64,000 nucleotides of DNA, taken from Mediterraneibacter glycyrrhizinilyticus. GTDB taxonomy: Bacteria; Bacillota; Clostridia; Lachnospirales; Lachnospiraceae. The notes below the pieces were generated by a model that was not told the origin of the DNA, made no database searches, and was given only the letters and a program-made list of their open reading frames with translations. Shown piece by piece: positions 16,456-24,167 of this stretch. The translations under genes were made by a program, and so were the position numbers. The DNA is taken from NCBI RefSeq assembly GCF_015560805.1, contig NZ_JADMSO010000002.1, forward strand, positions 1 through 64,000, written 5' to 3'. The stretch's first letter is position 1; every line of letters starts with the position of its first letter.

Positions 16456-17148
16456 ATGATAGTAGATGAACGTATTGTGACATTCATCAATTCTATGGAG
16501 ACAGAGAACAGTCGAATATTAGAGAACATCGAGAGAGAAGCTCTGGATGCCCGAGTTCCGATCATTCGGAAAGAGATGCAGAGCTTCTTAAAGGTGCTCT
16601 TACTTGTGAAGAGACCTATGCGCGTTCTGGAAGTCGGAACTGCCGTAGGTTTCTCTGCGTTATTGATGAGTGAATATCTGCCGGAGAGCGCAGTGATCAC
16701 AACAATTGAAAATTATGAGAAGAGGATTCCCATAGCAAGGGAAAACTTCCGCCGGGCAGGAAAGGAAGCGCAGATCACCTTGCTTGAGGGGGATGCGCAG
16801 GATGTGCTGAAGACATTGGACGAACCGTATGATTTTATCTTTATGGATGCGGCAAAGGGACAGTATATCCATTTTCTTCCGGATGTATTAAGACTTCTTG
16901 TGCCGGGAGGACTTTTGGTCTCGGACAATGTGATGCAGGACGGGAGCATCATCGAATCCCGGTTTTGTGTGGAACGCCGGGATCGTACGATCCATGCAAG
17001 GATGCGGGAATATTTATACGAACTGAAACACAATGAGCTGCTGGAAACATCCATCGTTCCGCTTGGAGACGGCGTGGCGCTGAGTGTGAAAGCAGAAAAA
17101 GGAAAGAAAAATATTCAGGAAAATATACAGGAAAGGAAACAGATATGA
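16456..17148 (+). CDS. trmR: tRNA 5-hydroxyuridine O-methyltransferase (TrmR-like)
   Basis: A 230-residue SAM-dependent O-methyltransferase of the caffeoyl-CoA/catechol fold with MRVLEVGTAVGFSALLMSEYL as the SAM motif and DFIFMDAAKGQYIHFLPDVL as the metal-binding region. The adjacent U32 gene overlaps it by four bases (ATGA). In Bacillus subtilis the ortholog YrrM (TrmR) methylates 5-hydroxyuridine at tRNA position 34 and is next to U32-family yrrN-yrrO, so the pair here supports this role. An alternative small-molecule methyltransferase function is less likely. Start 16456 overlaps nothing; the upstream in-frame ATG lies inside rnj. Confidence 0.82.
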   Translation: MIVDERIVTFINSMETENSRILENIEREALDARVPIIRKEMQSFLKVLLLVKRPMRVLEVGTAVGFSALLMSEYLPESAVITTIENYEKRIPIARENFRRAGKEAQITLLEGDAQDVLKTLDEPYDFIFMDAAKGQYIHFLPDVLRLLVPGGLLVSDNVMQDGSIIESRFCVERRDRTIHARMREYLYELKHNELLETSIVPLGDGVALSVKAEKGKKNIQENIQERKQI

Positions 17149-18392
17149 GTGAAGCAAAGCAGAGAAGACATCCGGAACTGCTGATTCCGGCGAGCAGTCT
17201 GGAAGTGCTGAAAACCGCGGTGATCTTTGGTGCGGATGCGGTATATATCGGAGGAGAAGCATTCGGGCTGCGTGCAAAAGCGAAGAATTTCTCGATGGAT
17301 GATATGAAAGAGGGGATCGCATTTGCACACGAGTATGGTGTGAAAGTCTATGTGACGGCAAATATCCTTGCCCACAATGATGATCTGGAGGGGGTCAGAA
17401 CCTATTTTGAAGAATTGAAAGAGATCAAGCCGGATGCTCTGATCATTGCCGATCCCGGGGTGTTCGAGATCGCAAAAGAGGTGTGCCCGGAGATCGAGCG
17501 TCACATCAGCACGCAGGCGAACAATACGAATTACGGTACATATAACTTCTGGTATCGGCAGGGGGCGAGCAGAGTCGTATCGGCAAGAGAACTGTCGATG
17601 GAAGAGTTAAGAGAACTCCGTGCGAATATTCCGCAAGATCTGGAAATCGAGACGTTCATCCACGGAGCCATGTGCATTTCTTATTCGGGACGGTGTCTTT
17701 TGAGTAATTATTTTACCGGGCGTGACGCCAACCGCGGAGCATGTACACATCCGTGCCGGTGGAAATATGCGGTGGTCGAGGAGACCAGACCGGGCGAGTA
17801 TATGCCGGTGTATGAAAATGAGCGGGGAACTTACATTTTTAACTCGAAAGATCTTTGCATGATCGAACATATTCCGGAGCTGATCGACGCCGGGATCGAC
17901 AGCTTGAAGATCGAGGGCAGGATGAAGACTGCGCTTTATGTGGCGACGGTGGCGAGAACATACCGGAGGGCATTGGATGATTACCGGCAGGATCCGAAGC
18001 TTTACGAAAAAAATATGCCATGGTATCTGGATCAGATATCCAACTGCACTTACCGACAGTTTACAACTGGATTTTTCTTTGGAAAGCCGGATGAGAACAC
18101 ACAGATCTATGACAGCAACACTTATGTGAAAGAATATACATATCTTGGGATTGTCGGAGAAGTAAAGGACGGTTTGTGCCGGATCGAACAGCGGAATAAA
18201 TTCTCGGTGGGAGAGACCATCGAGATCATGAAGCCCGACGGAAGCGACATAGAAGTGGTCGTGCGCCGGATTCTGAACGAAGAAGGGGAAGAGCAGGAGA
18301 GTGCGCCGCATTCGAAGCAGGTGCTGTATGTCGATCTGGAGGGAAAGGCAGAAAAATATGATATTCTGAGACGGGCGGAAAGAAAAGAATAA
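17145..18392 (+). CDS. U32-family tRNA hydroxylation protein
   Basis: A 415-residue peptidase-U32-family protein. The family signature is clear around residues 170-205: FIHGAMCISYSGRCLLSNYF, then TGRDANRGACTHPCRW, with cysteines that hold an iron-sulfur cluster. Members called TrhP (YegQ in E. coli, YrrO in Bacillus) make 5-hydroxyuridine at tRNA wobble position 34 from prephenate. Its overlap with the TrmR-like methyltransferase fits: this protein makes ho5U34 and TrmR methylates it. Older annotations call it a collagenase-like protease; context argues against that. Confidence 0.85.
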   Translation: MSEAKQRRHPELLIPASSLEVLKTAVIFGADAVYIGGEAFGLRAKAKNFSMDDMKEGIAFAHEYGVKVYVTANILAHNDDLEGVRTYFEELKEIKPDALIIADPGVFEIAKEVCPEIERHISTQANNTNYGTYNFWYRQGASRVVSARELSMEELRELRANIPQDLEIETFIHGAMCISYSGRCLLSNYFTGRDANRGACTHPCRWKYAVVEETRPGEYMPVYENERGTYIFNSKDLCMIEHIPELIDAGIDSLKIEGRMKTALYVATVARTYRRALDDYRQDPKLYEKNMPWYLDQISNCTYRQFTTGFFFGKPDENTQIYDSNTYVKEYTYLGIVGEVKDGLCRIEQRNKFSVGETIEIMKPDGSDIEVVVRRILNEEGEEQESAPHSKQVLYVDLEGKAEKYDILRRAERKE

Positions 18393-18440
18393 AAAACATC
18401 AAAAATTTAGCAGTTTATCAGATTAAATCGCTAAGTTCTA

Positions 18441-18469
18441 TTGCATAATTTCAAATTTTTCGGTATAAT
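18441..18469 (+). promoter_or_regulatory. Promoter of the OPT transporter gene
   Basis: TTGCAT, 17 bases, perfect TATAAT, 36 bases before the start. The surrounding DNA is strongly AT-rich with runs such as AAATTTTT, so a regulator such as CodY could bind there, but no consensus CodY box is evident. Confidence 0.7.
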
Positions 18470-18504
18470 ATCACATGTTGTGACTAATGAAAAGGAGAGA
18501 GGAT

Positions 18505-20421
18505 ATGAACAACGAAAAAGAATTTAAGCCATATATCCCGGCTGAAAAGGTTACTCCAGAGTTGACAGTAACGTCAATCGTAATGGGTATCATCCTTGCA
18601 GTGGTATTTGGCGCGGCAAACGCGTATCTTGGGTTGCGCGTCGGTATGACGGTATCTGCATCTATTCCGGCAGCCGTTATCTCCATGGGTGTGATCCGTG
18701 TGATCATGCGCAAAAACTCTATTTTGGAAAGTAACATAGTACAGACGATCGGTTCTGCAGGAGAATCTCTGGCTGCAGGAGCGATCTTCACTCTGCCGGC
18801 ACTTTTCTTGTGGGCAGCAGAAGGTAAGATGGACAAACCGGGAATTTTTGAAATTACGATCATCGCTTTACTTGGTGGTCTTCTCGGAGTATTCTTCATG
18901 GTACCGCTCCGTAATGCTCTGATCGTAAAAGAGCACGGAACACTTCCGTATCCGGAGGGAACTGCATGTGCAGAAGTACTTCTGGCAGGAGAAGAGGGCG
19001 GAGCAAATGCATCGACTGTATTTGCAGGTCTCGGAATCGCGGCAGCATTCAAGTTTGTGATCGACGGTCTGAAACTTGTTCCGAGTGAAGTGAGTTTCCG
19101 CGTAAAAGGTTTTGCAGGAGAGATCGGAACTCAGATTTATCCGGCTGTTATGTCAGTAGGTTATATCTGCGGACCGAAGATTTCTTCCTACATGTTCGCC
19201 GGCGGATGTATCAGCTGGCTTGTATTGATTCCGTTGATCGTGCTGTTCGGTTCTGAACTGACACTGTATCCGGGAACAGTTCCGATCGGAGAATTGTTCG
19301 CAACAGGCGGTGCAAGCGCGATCTGGTCTAACTACATCAAATATATCGGTGCAGGAGCACTTGCTGCTGGTGGTATCATCAGTCTGATCAAGTCTCTTCC
19401 GCTGATCGTACGCACATTCCGCGATGCCATGAAGAGCATGAAAGGCGGAGTTGGAAGCGACAGCAACGAGCGTACAGCACAGGATCTGAGCATGAAATTT
19501 ATTTTGATCGCAATTCTTATTCTGACACTGCTTGTATGGCTTGTACCGGCTATCCCGGTAACACTGGTTGGAGCGATCATCGTTGTGATCTTCGGATTCT
19601 TCTTTGCAACAGTATCTTCCAGAATGGTAGGTCTTGTAGGAAGCTCTAACAACCCGGTATCCGGTATGGCGATCGCAACACTTTTGTTTGCAACGATCAT
19701 CCTGAAACTGACAGGAGACGTTGGAGCACACGGTATGCAGGGCGCTATCGCGATCGGTTCTATCATCTGTATCGTAGCAGCGATCGCAGGTGATACTTCA
19801 CAGGATCTGAAGACCGGTTATCTGCTTGGTTCAACACCGAAGAAACAGCAGATCGGAGAGGTTCTTGGTGTTGTTGCTGCCGCATTTGCTATCGGTGGAG
19901 TACTGTATCTGTTAGATGCTGCATGGGGATTCGGTTCAGAAGAACTTGGAGCGCCTCAGGCAATGCTGATGAAGATGATCATCGAAGGTGTTATGGATGG
20001 AAATCTTCCATGGGCACTTGTATTTACAGGAGTATTCCTTGCAATTGTGATCGAGATCCTTGGAATCCCGGTACTTCCGTTTGCAATCGGTGTATATCTT
20101 CCGGTACAGCTCAACGCTTGTATCATGGTTGGTGGACTGGTTCGTCTTGGTGTTGAAAAATACAGCGCTAAGAAAGCAAACAAAGATGCTATCGTTAACG
20201 ACGGTGTTCTGTTCTGTTCAGGTATGATCGCAGGAGAGGGTCTTGTAGGTATCTTACTTGCTCTGTTCGCGATCGGCGGAATCGATCAGGTGATCAACCT
20301 GTCCGGAAAGCTGAATCTGGCGCCGGCAGTTGCTAACGTTGCAAGCCTTGGAGTATTTGCTCTGCTTATTCTGATCGTTCTGAAATTCTCTGTTTGGAAA
20401 AAGAGAAAAGAGAGTAAATAA
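18505..20421 (+). CDS. OPT-family oligopeptide transporter
   Basis: A 638-residue membrane protein with about 15 hydrophobic segments. It shows the OPT family start PELTVTSIVMGIILAVVFG and AANAYLGLRVGMTVSASIPA, plus GTACAEVLLAGEEGG and later GSSNNPVSGMAIATLL. Bacterial OPT members are proton-coupled and are thought to carry small peptides or metal chelates. The start at 18505 has an AAGGAGAG site; an ATG 18 bases upstream would overlap that site. The PqqD-like gene follows two bases after the stop, so the two are coupled. Confidence 0.9.
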   Translation: MNNEKEFKPYIPAEKVTPELTVTSIVMGIILAVVFGAANAYLGLRVGMTVSASIPAAVISMGVIRVIMRKNSILESNIVQTIGSAGESLAAGAIFTLPALFLWAAEGKMDKPGIFEITIIALLGGLLGVFFMVPLRNALIVKEHGTLPYPEGTACAEVLLAGEEGGANASTVFAGLGIAAAFKFVIDGLKLVPSEVSFRVKGFAGEIGTQIYPAVMSVGYICGPKISSYMFAGGCISWLVLIPLIVLFGSELTLYPGTVPIGELFATGGASAIWSNYIKYIGAGALAAGGIISLIKSLPLIVRTFRDAMKSMKGGVGSDSNERTAQDLSMKFILIAILILTLLVWLVPAIPVTLVGAIIVVIFGFFFATVSSRMVGLVGSSNNPVSGMAIATLLFATIILKLTGDVGAHGMQGAIAIGSIICIVAAIAGDTSQDLKTGYLLGSTPKKQQIGEVLGVVAAAFAIGGVLYLLDAAWGFGSEELGAPQAMLMKMIIEGVMDGNLPWALVFTGVFLAIVIEILGIPVLPFAIGVYLPVQLNACIMVGGLVRLGVEKYSAKKANKDAIVNDGVLFCSGMIAGEGLVGILLALFAIGGIDQVINLSGKLNLAPAVANVASLGVFALLILIVLKFSVWKKRKESK

Positions 20422-20423
20422 TC

Positions 20424-20774
20424 ATGAAGAAAAAAGATAATGTGATTTCAGCAAATTATCTGGAAAAGATTCCGATGCGCCCGGAAGAGATCGGGTGGAG
20501 CACGGATGAAAAGGGAATTGTGACTCTGGATATCGAGAATACCGGAGTGATGAACCGGATTGCACAGAAGCTGTTTCACAAGCCAAAAGTCACACACGTT
20601 CATCTGGATGCGACCGGCAGTTTTGTATGGCCGCTTTTGGATGGCAAGAAAAATATTATCGAGCTTGGAGAATTGGTAAAAGAGCAGTTTGGGGAAGAGG
20701 CAGAACCGCTTTATCCGAGACTGGCGAAGTTTTTTCAGATTTTAGACAGTTATCATTTTCTGAAATGGCAGTAA
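20424..20774 (+). CDS. PqqD-family small protein beside OPT transporter
   Basis: A 116-residue protein of the PqqD fold: the core is VHLDATGSFVWPLLDGKKNI, then IIELGELVKEQFGEEAEPLYPRL (residues about 60-100). PqqD-type domains bind precursor peptides in RiPP pathways and hand them to a radical-SAM enzyme, but no radical-SAM maturase or precursor peptide is next to it; the partner is an OPT peptide transporter. Similar pairs occur in Lachnospiraceae. A role as a peptide-recognition subunit for the transporter is possible but unproved. A terminator follows at once. Confidence 0.72.
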   Translation: MKKKDNVISANYLEKIPMRPEEIGWSTDEKGIVTLDIENTGVMNRIAQKLFHKPKVTHVHLDATGSFVWPLLDGKKNIIELGELVKEQFGEEAEPLYPRLAKFFQILDSYHFLKWQ

Positions 20775-20778
20775 AAAT

Positions 20779-20809
20779 GGGCTGGAGCCGTAAGGCTTCA
20801 GCTCTTTTT
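20779..20809 (+). terminator. Terminator after OPT/PqqD-like genes
   Basis: GGGCTGGAGCC-gtaa-GGCTTCAGCTC followed by TTTTT, a GC-rich stem with one G-U pair beginning five bases after the stop. Confidence 0.85.
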
Positions 20810-20908
20810 GAAAATAATATTTTAATAAAACGACAGCATCAGTGTACACTGTCGCTATCGATTGACACAATATCATATTACAATACGAGAGAAAAGGGGG
20901 ATTTGCTT

Positions 20909-22237
20909 ATGAAAAAAAGTAATCCAATCGCACTTCTGCCGATCGGTGTCTTTCTGGTTTTATATCTGGGACTTGGGATCTTATTTGAGTATGTGCTGAA
21001 AATCCCGATGGGATTTTACAATATTCCGATCATCATTGCATTTCTTGCGGCGATTCTTGTCGCGTGTCTGCAGAACCGCAATGTAAAATTTGATGAAAAG
21101 CTGGAACTGATGGCACAGGGACTGGCAGACAAGAATATCATCACGATGCTGCTGATCTTCCTGACAGCGGGAACATTTGTCGGCGTCGTAGGACGGAGCA
21201 GTGCGGAGAGTGTGGCATATTTTATGCTGGGACTGATCCCGACCAGATTTGCCGTTGTTGTCTTGTTTGTTGTGGCTTGTTTTGTATCGACGGCAATGGG
21301 GACGTCTGTCGGAACGATCACGCTTCTGACGCCGATCGCGGTTGCGGTCTCAACGGCATCCGGTTTTGATCTGCCGCTTTGTATCGGTTCGGTAATGGGA
21401 GGAGCGATGTTTGGGGATAACCTTTCTTTTATTTCCGATACGACGATCGCAGCCTGTAACGGACAGGGATGTGCTATGAAAGATAAATTCCGGGAGAATT
21501 TCGGAATCGCGCTGCCGGCGGCGCTTGCGACCGTGATATTGATTTTGGTGCTTTCATTCCGCACACAGCTTGACGGAGCGGTTGTGGAATCTTATAATCT
21601 GATCCAGATCGTGCCGTACGTTCTTGTCCTGATCGGAGGAATTGCGGGGATCAACGTGTTTGTCGTTCTCCTGATCGGAATCATATCCGGGGCGGCGATC
21701 ATGCTCGGCACAGGGCAGACAGCGCCGACAGATCTTCTGGCAAATATGGGATCCGGCGCAGCGGGAATGTTTGAAACTTCCATGGTTGCGATCCTTGTGG
21801 CTGCGATGTGTGCGCTGATCCGCGAGTACGGCGGATTTGAAGCGCTGCTGTCCGCGATCCGCAGAGTATTCAAAGGGAAGCGGGGCGGTCAGCTCGGTAT
21901 GGGACTGCTTGTCGGTGCGATGGATATTGCAACGGCGAACAATACAGTGGCGATCGTAATGGCAAATCCGATCGCAAAGGAAATGTCAAAGGAATATGGG
22001 ATCACATCCAGAAAAGCGGCATCGCTTTTGGATACCTTTTCCTGTATATCACAGGGGGTGATCCCTTACGGTGCGCAGATGCTTGTTGCGATTTCCGCGG
22101 CAGCGGAACTGGGACATGAAGTTTCCGCATTTCAGATCATTCCGAATCTGTTTTATCCGGGACTTTTATTGGTCAGCTCTCTGATCTTTATCTTTGTGCT
22201 GCCGCAGAAAAACAGTGCGCCGGAACAAAAACATTAG
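20909..22237 (+). CDS. NhaC-family Na+/H+ antiporter
   Basis: A 442-residue membrane protein of the NhaC type. Visible landmarks include GTFVGVVGRSSAESVAYFML, STAMGTSVGTITLLTPIAVA, GSVMGGAMFGDNLSFISDTT and the late MDIATANNTVAIVMANPIAK. It exchanges cytoplasmic Na+ for protons, or in some relatives carries malate/lactate or other organic acids; which one cannot be told. The ATG at 20909 follows GAAAAGGGGG; the long upstream in-frame part runs through the PqqD gene and terminator and is not coding. Its stop is seven bases from the stop of convergent sigK. Confidence 0.88.
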   Translation: MKKSNPIALLPIGVFLVLYLGLGILFEYVLKIPMGFYNIPIIIAFLAAILVACLQNRNVKFDEKLELMAQGLADKNIITMLLIFLTAGTFVGVVGRSSAESVAYFMLGLIPTRFAVVVLFVVACFVSTAMGTSVGTITLLTPIAVAVSTASGFDLPLCIGSVMGGAMFGDNLSFISDTTIAACNGQGCAMKDKFRENFGIALPAALATVILILVLSFRTQLDGAVVESYNLIQIVPYVLVLIGGIAGINVFVVLLIGIISGAAIMLGTGQTAPTDLLANMGSGAAGMFETSMVAILVAAMCALIREYGGFEALLSAIRRVFKGKRGGQLGMGLLVGAMDIATANNTVAIVMANPIAKEMSKEYGITSRKAASLLDTFSCISQGVIPYGAQMLVAISAAAELGHEVSAFQIIPNLFYPGLLLVSSLIFIFVLPQKNSAPEQKH

Positions 22238-22244
22238 AAAATCA

Positions 22245-22862
22245 TCAGAATACTTTCCGGAGTTTTTCAACTGCACTTTTTTCAATACGCGATACATAAG
22301 AGCGGGAGATGCCGAGTTGTCTGGCAATCTCCCGTTGTGTGTATTCTTCTCCGCTGTAAAGTCCGTAGCGCATTTTCAGAACAAGACGCTCTCTGTCGGA
22401 AAGTTCACTCTCCACTTTTTCATATAATTTCTGAATATTTTCCCGGAGATATATTTTTTCGGAAACGTCTTCTTCATCGGTCTCGATGATGTCGTAAAGT
22501 TTGATCTCATTTCCCTCACGGTCGGTACCGATCGGTTCGTAGAGGGAGACTTCTTTATTGGATTTCTTTTTGGAACGTAAGTACATCAGGATCTCATTTT
22601 CGATACATTTCGATGCATAAGCGGCCAGGCGGTTTCCTTTGTCTGCATTGAATGTAACGACTGCTTTGATCAGACCGATCGTTCCGATCGAGATCAGGTC
22701 TTCCGGATCTTCATCCAGATATTGATATTTTTTGACAACATGTGCGACGAGCCGTAGATTGTGTTCGATGAGGATGTGTTTTGCGTGCAGGTCTCCCTCC
22801 GTGTACTGCTGGATATATTGTTTTTCTTCCGAGGGGGTCAGTGGATTTGGAAAAGATTTCAA
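22245..22862 (-). CDS. sigK: Sporulation sigma factor SigK
   Basis: A 205-residue sigma-70-family factor. Region 2 reads DLISIGTIGLIKAV and AYASKCIENEILMYLRSKKK; the SigK mark is KEVSLYEPIGTDREGNEIKLYDI. Region 4 ends YTQREIARQLGISRSYVSRIEKSAVEKL. It directs late mother-cell transcription during sporulation. It is a single intact frame, with no skin-type element inserted. I choose TTG (22862) because AAGAGGTG lies just upstream; a GTG at 22880 has a worse site. No membrane pro-sequence beyond a few residues is evident, unlike Bacillus. Confidence 0.9.
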   Translation of the reverse strand: MKSFPNPLTPSEEKQYIQQYTEGDLHAKHILIEHNLRLVAHVVKKYQYLDEDPEDLISIGTIGLIKAVVTFNADKGNRLAAYASKCIENEILMYLRSKKKSNKEVSLYEPIGTDREGNEIKLYDIIETDEEDVSEKIYLRENIQKLYEKVESELSDRERLVLKMRYGLYSGEEYTQREIARQLGISRSYVSRIEKSAVEKLRKVF

Positions 22863-23010
22863 GATGGCACCTCTTAGCACATTTGGTATAGTCTATGTGA
22901 GGAGGACAGTTTCTGTGCTTTTCCATACCCAAAGCGAACATTTTTAAACCAGTCTCAAAAATTGTGAGCATATATTTTCATATTTCGATACAGCCAAAGG
23001 TGCGATTAAA

Positions 23011-23051
23011 AATCTAAAAAATTATTAGAACATCTAATAGAATCTAAAAAA
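23011..23051. promoter_or_regulatory. Repeated motif cluster upstream of xdhC
   Basis: Two copies of AATCTAAAAAA (from 23011 and from 23041) flank a perfect inverted repeat TATTAGA-aca-TCTAATA (23023-23039). The symmetric arrangement suggests a regulator-binding region for the molybdenum cluster. Confidence 0.45.
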
Positions 23052-23076
23052 GAATATGATACATCTGTTTTTTTTA

Positions 23077-23100
23077 TTTCTGATATGATATAATCAGAAA
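23077..23100 (+). promoter_or_regulatory. Operator overlapping the xdhC -10 box
   Basis: Perfect 8-bp inverted repeat TTTCTGAT-atgatata-ATCAGAAA with the -10 hexamer TATAAT (23089-23094) inside it. No good -35 exists 17 bases upstream. A protein bound here would block the promoter. It lies about 26 bases before the xdhC start. Confidence 0.55.
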
Positions 23101-23126
23101 TATCAAAGGCAAAAAGAGGTGCAAAG

Positions 23127-24143
23127 ATGGCAAAATTATTTGATGCTTTAGAAGAACAAATCGTGAATGGTCAGAGTGCGGTGCTTTTGAGTATTTACAA
23201 GAGCACAGGATCCGCGCCGCGCGGTGCAGGGGCTCATATGTTAGTCACAGAAGCGGGGCGCGTGTTCGGAACAGTCGGCGGCGGAGCGGTGGAATATGAA
23301 TCCGAACTCTTTGCTCACCGACTATTAAAAGAAAAGAAGTCGGTCTGTGAACATTACCGGCTTGCTCCGAATGACGTGCGGGATCTTGGAATGGTCTGCG
23401 GCGGGGATGTAGACATCAGCTTCATCTATGTGGACGCAGATGAGAAACGGTGGCAGGAGATGGCGGAGGGCTGCAGGGCAATGGAAGCTGCGGGAGAATC
23501 TGTCTGGCTGCTGATCGGTCTGAACGGGATCCATGAGGGGGAGGCGGCTGTTTACGGAAAGAAAACGGGGCAGATCGGATGGAAGATCCCGGAAACAGTC
23601 ATAGAGGAGATGCGCACTGCATTTGGAACGGTGGAAGCGGATGGGACTACTTACTATTATGAGCGGCTTCACAGTTCCGGAAAGGTGTATATTTTTGGCG
23701 GAGGTCATGTGGCGCAGGCATTGGTTCCGATTCTGACATCGGTAGACTTTTCCTGTGTGATATTGGAGAATCGGGAGGAGTTTTGCCGACCGGAATTATT
23801 TCCCGGAGCAGAGGACGTGCGCATGATCGAAAACTGGTATCTGGGAGATTATGTATCGATCGGTGAGGAAGATTATGTCTGTGTTATGACGCGGGGACAT
23901 AAAGATGATACGATCGTTCAGGAACAGATCTTACGGACTCCGGCGGCATATATCGGAGTGATCGGAAGCAGAAGAAAGAAAGCAAGCGTATTTCGGGTGT
24001 TGAAAGAAGATGGGTTTACAGATCGGGATCTGGAACGGATCACAACGCCGATCGGGCTTGAGATCGGCGCGGAGACTCCGGCGGAAATTGCGATCAGTAT
24101 TGCGGCGCAGATGATCGAAGTACGGGCAAAAGTACGGAAGTAG
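23127..24143 (+). CDS. XdhC/CoxI-family molybdoenzyme maturation protein
   Basis: A 338-residue protein with an N-terminal XdhC_CoxI domain (SIYKSTGSAPRGAGAHMLV, GTVGGGAVEYESE) and a C-terminal Rossmann domain (VYIFGGGHVAQALVPIL; VIGSRRKKASVFRVL near 280). XdhC of Rhodobacter binds molybdenum cofactor and helps insert the sulfurated form into xanthine dehydrogenase. It is the first gene of the molybdenum cluster. In Clostridia such proteins also accompany selenium-dependent molybdenum hydroxylases. No target enzyme is in this window. Confidence 0.9.
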   Translation: MAKLFDALEEQIVNGQSAVLLSIYKSTGSAPRGAGAHMLVTEAGRVFGTVGGGAVEYESELFAHRLLKEKKSVCEHYRLAPNDVRDLGMVCGGDVDISFIYVDADEKRWQEMAEGCRAMEAAGESVWLLIGLNGIHEGEAAVYGKKTGQIGWKIPETVIEEMRTAFGTVEADGTTYYYERLHSSGKVYIFGGGHVAQALVPILTSVDFSCVILENREEFCRPELFPGAEDVRMIENWYLGDYVSIGEEDYVCVMTRGHKDDTIVQEQILRTPAAYIGVIGSRRKKASVFRVLKEDGFTDRDLERITTPIGLEIGAETPAEIAISIAAQMIEVRAKVRK

Positions 24144-24167
24144 GAAGAAAGGCAGGCGACGATATTA

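Noticed and set aside
18393-18504. CodY box in front of the OPT transporter gene
   Set aside because: The DNA is AT-rich but no stretch comes close to AATTTTCWGAAAATT, so a site cannot be claimed.
20820-20850. Further copy of the cloverleaf repeat end (ACAGCATCAGTGTACACTG)
   Set aside because: Only about ten bases agree, and the GTGTACAC centre is self-complementary, so the match is probably chance.
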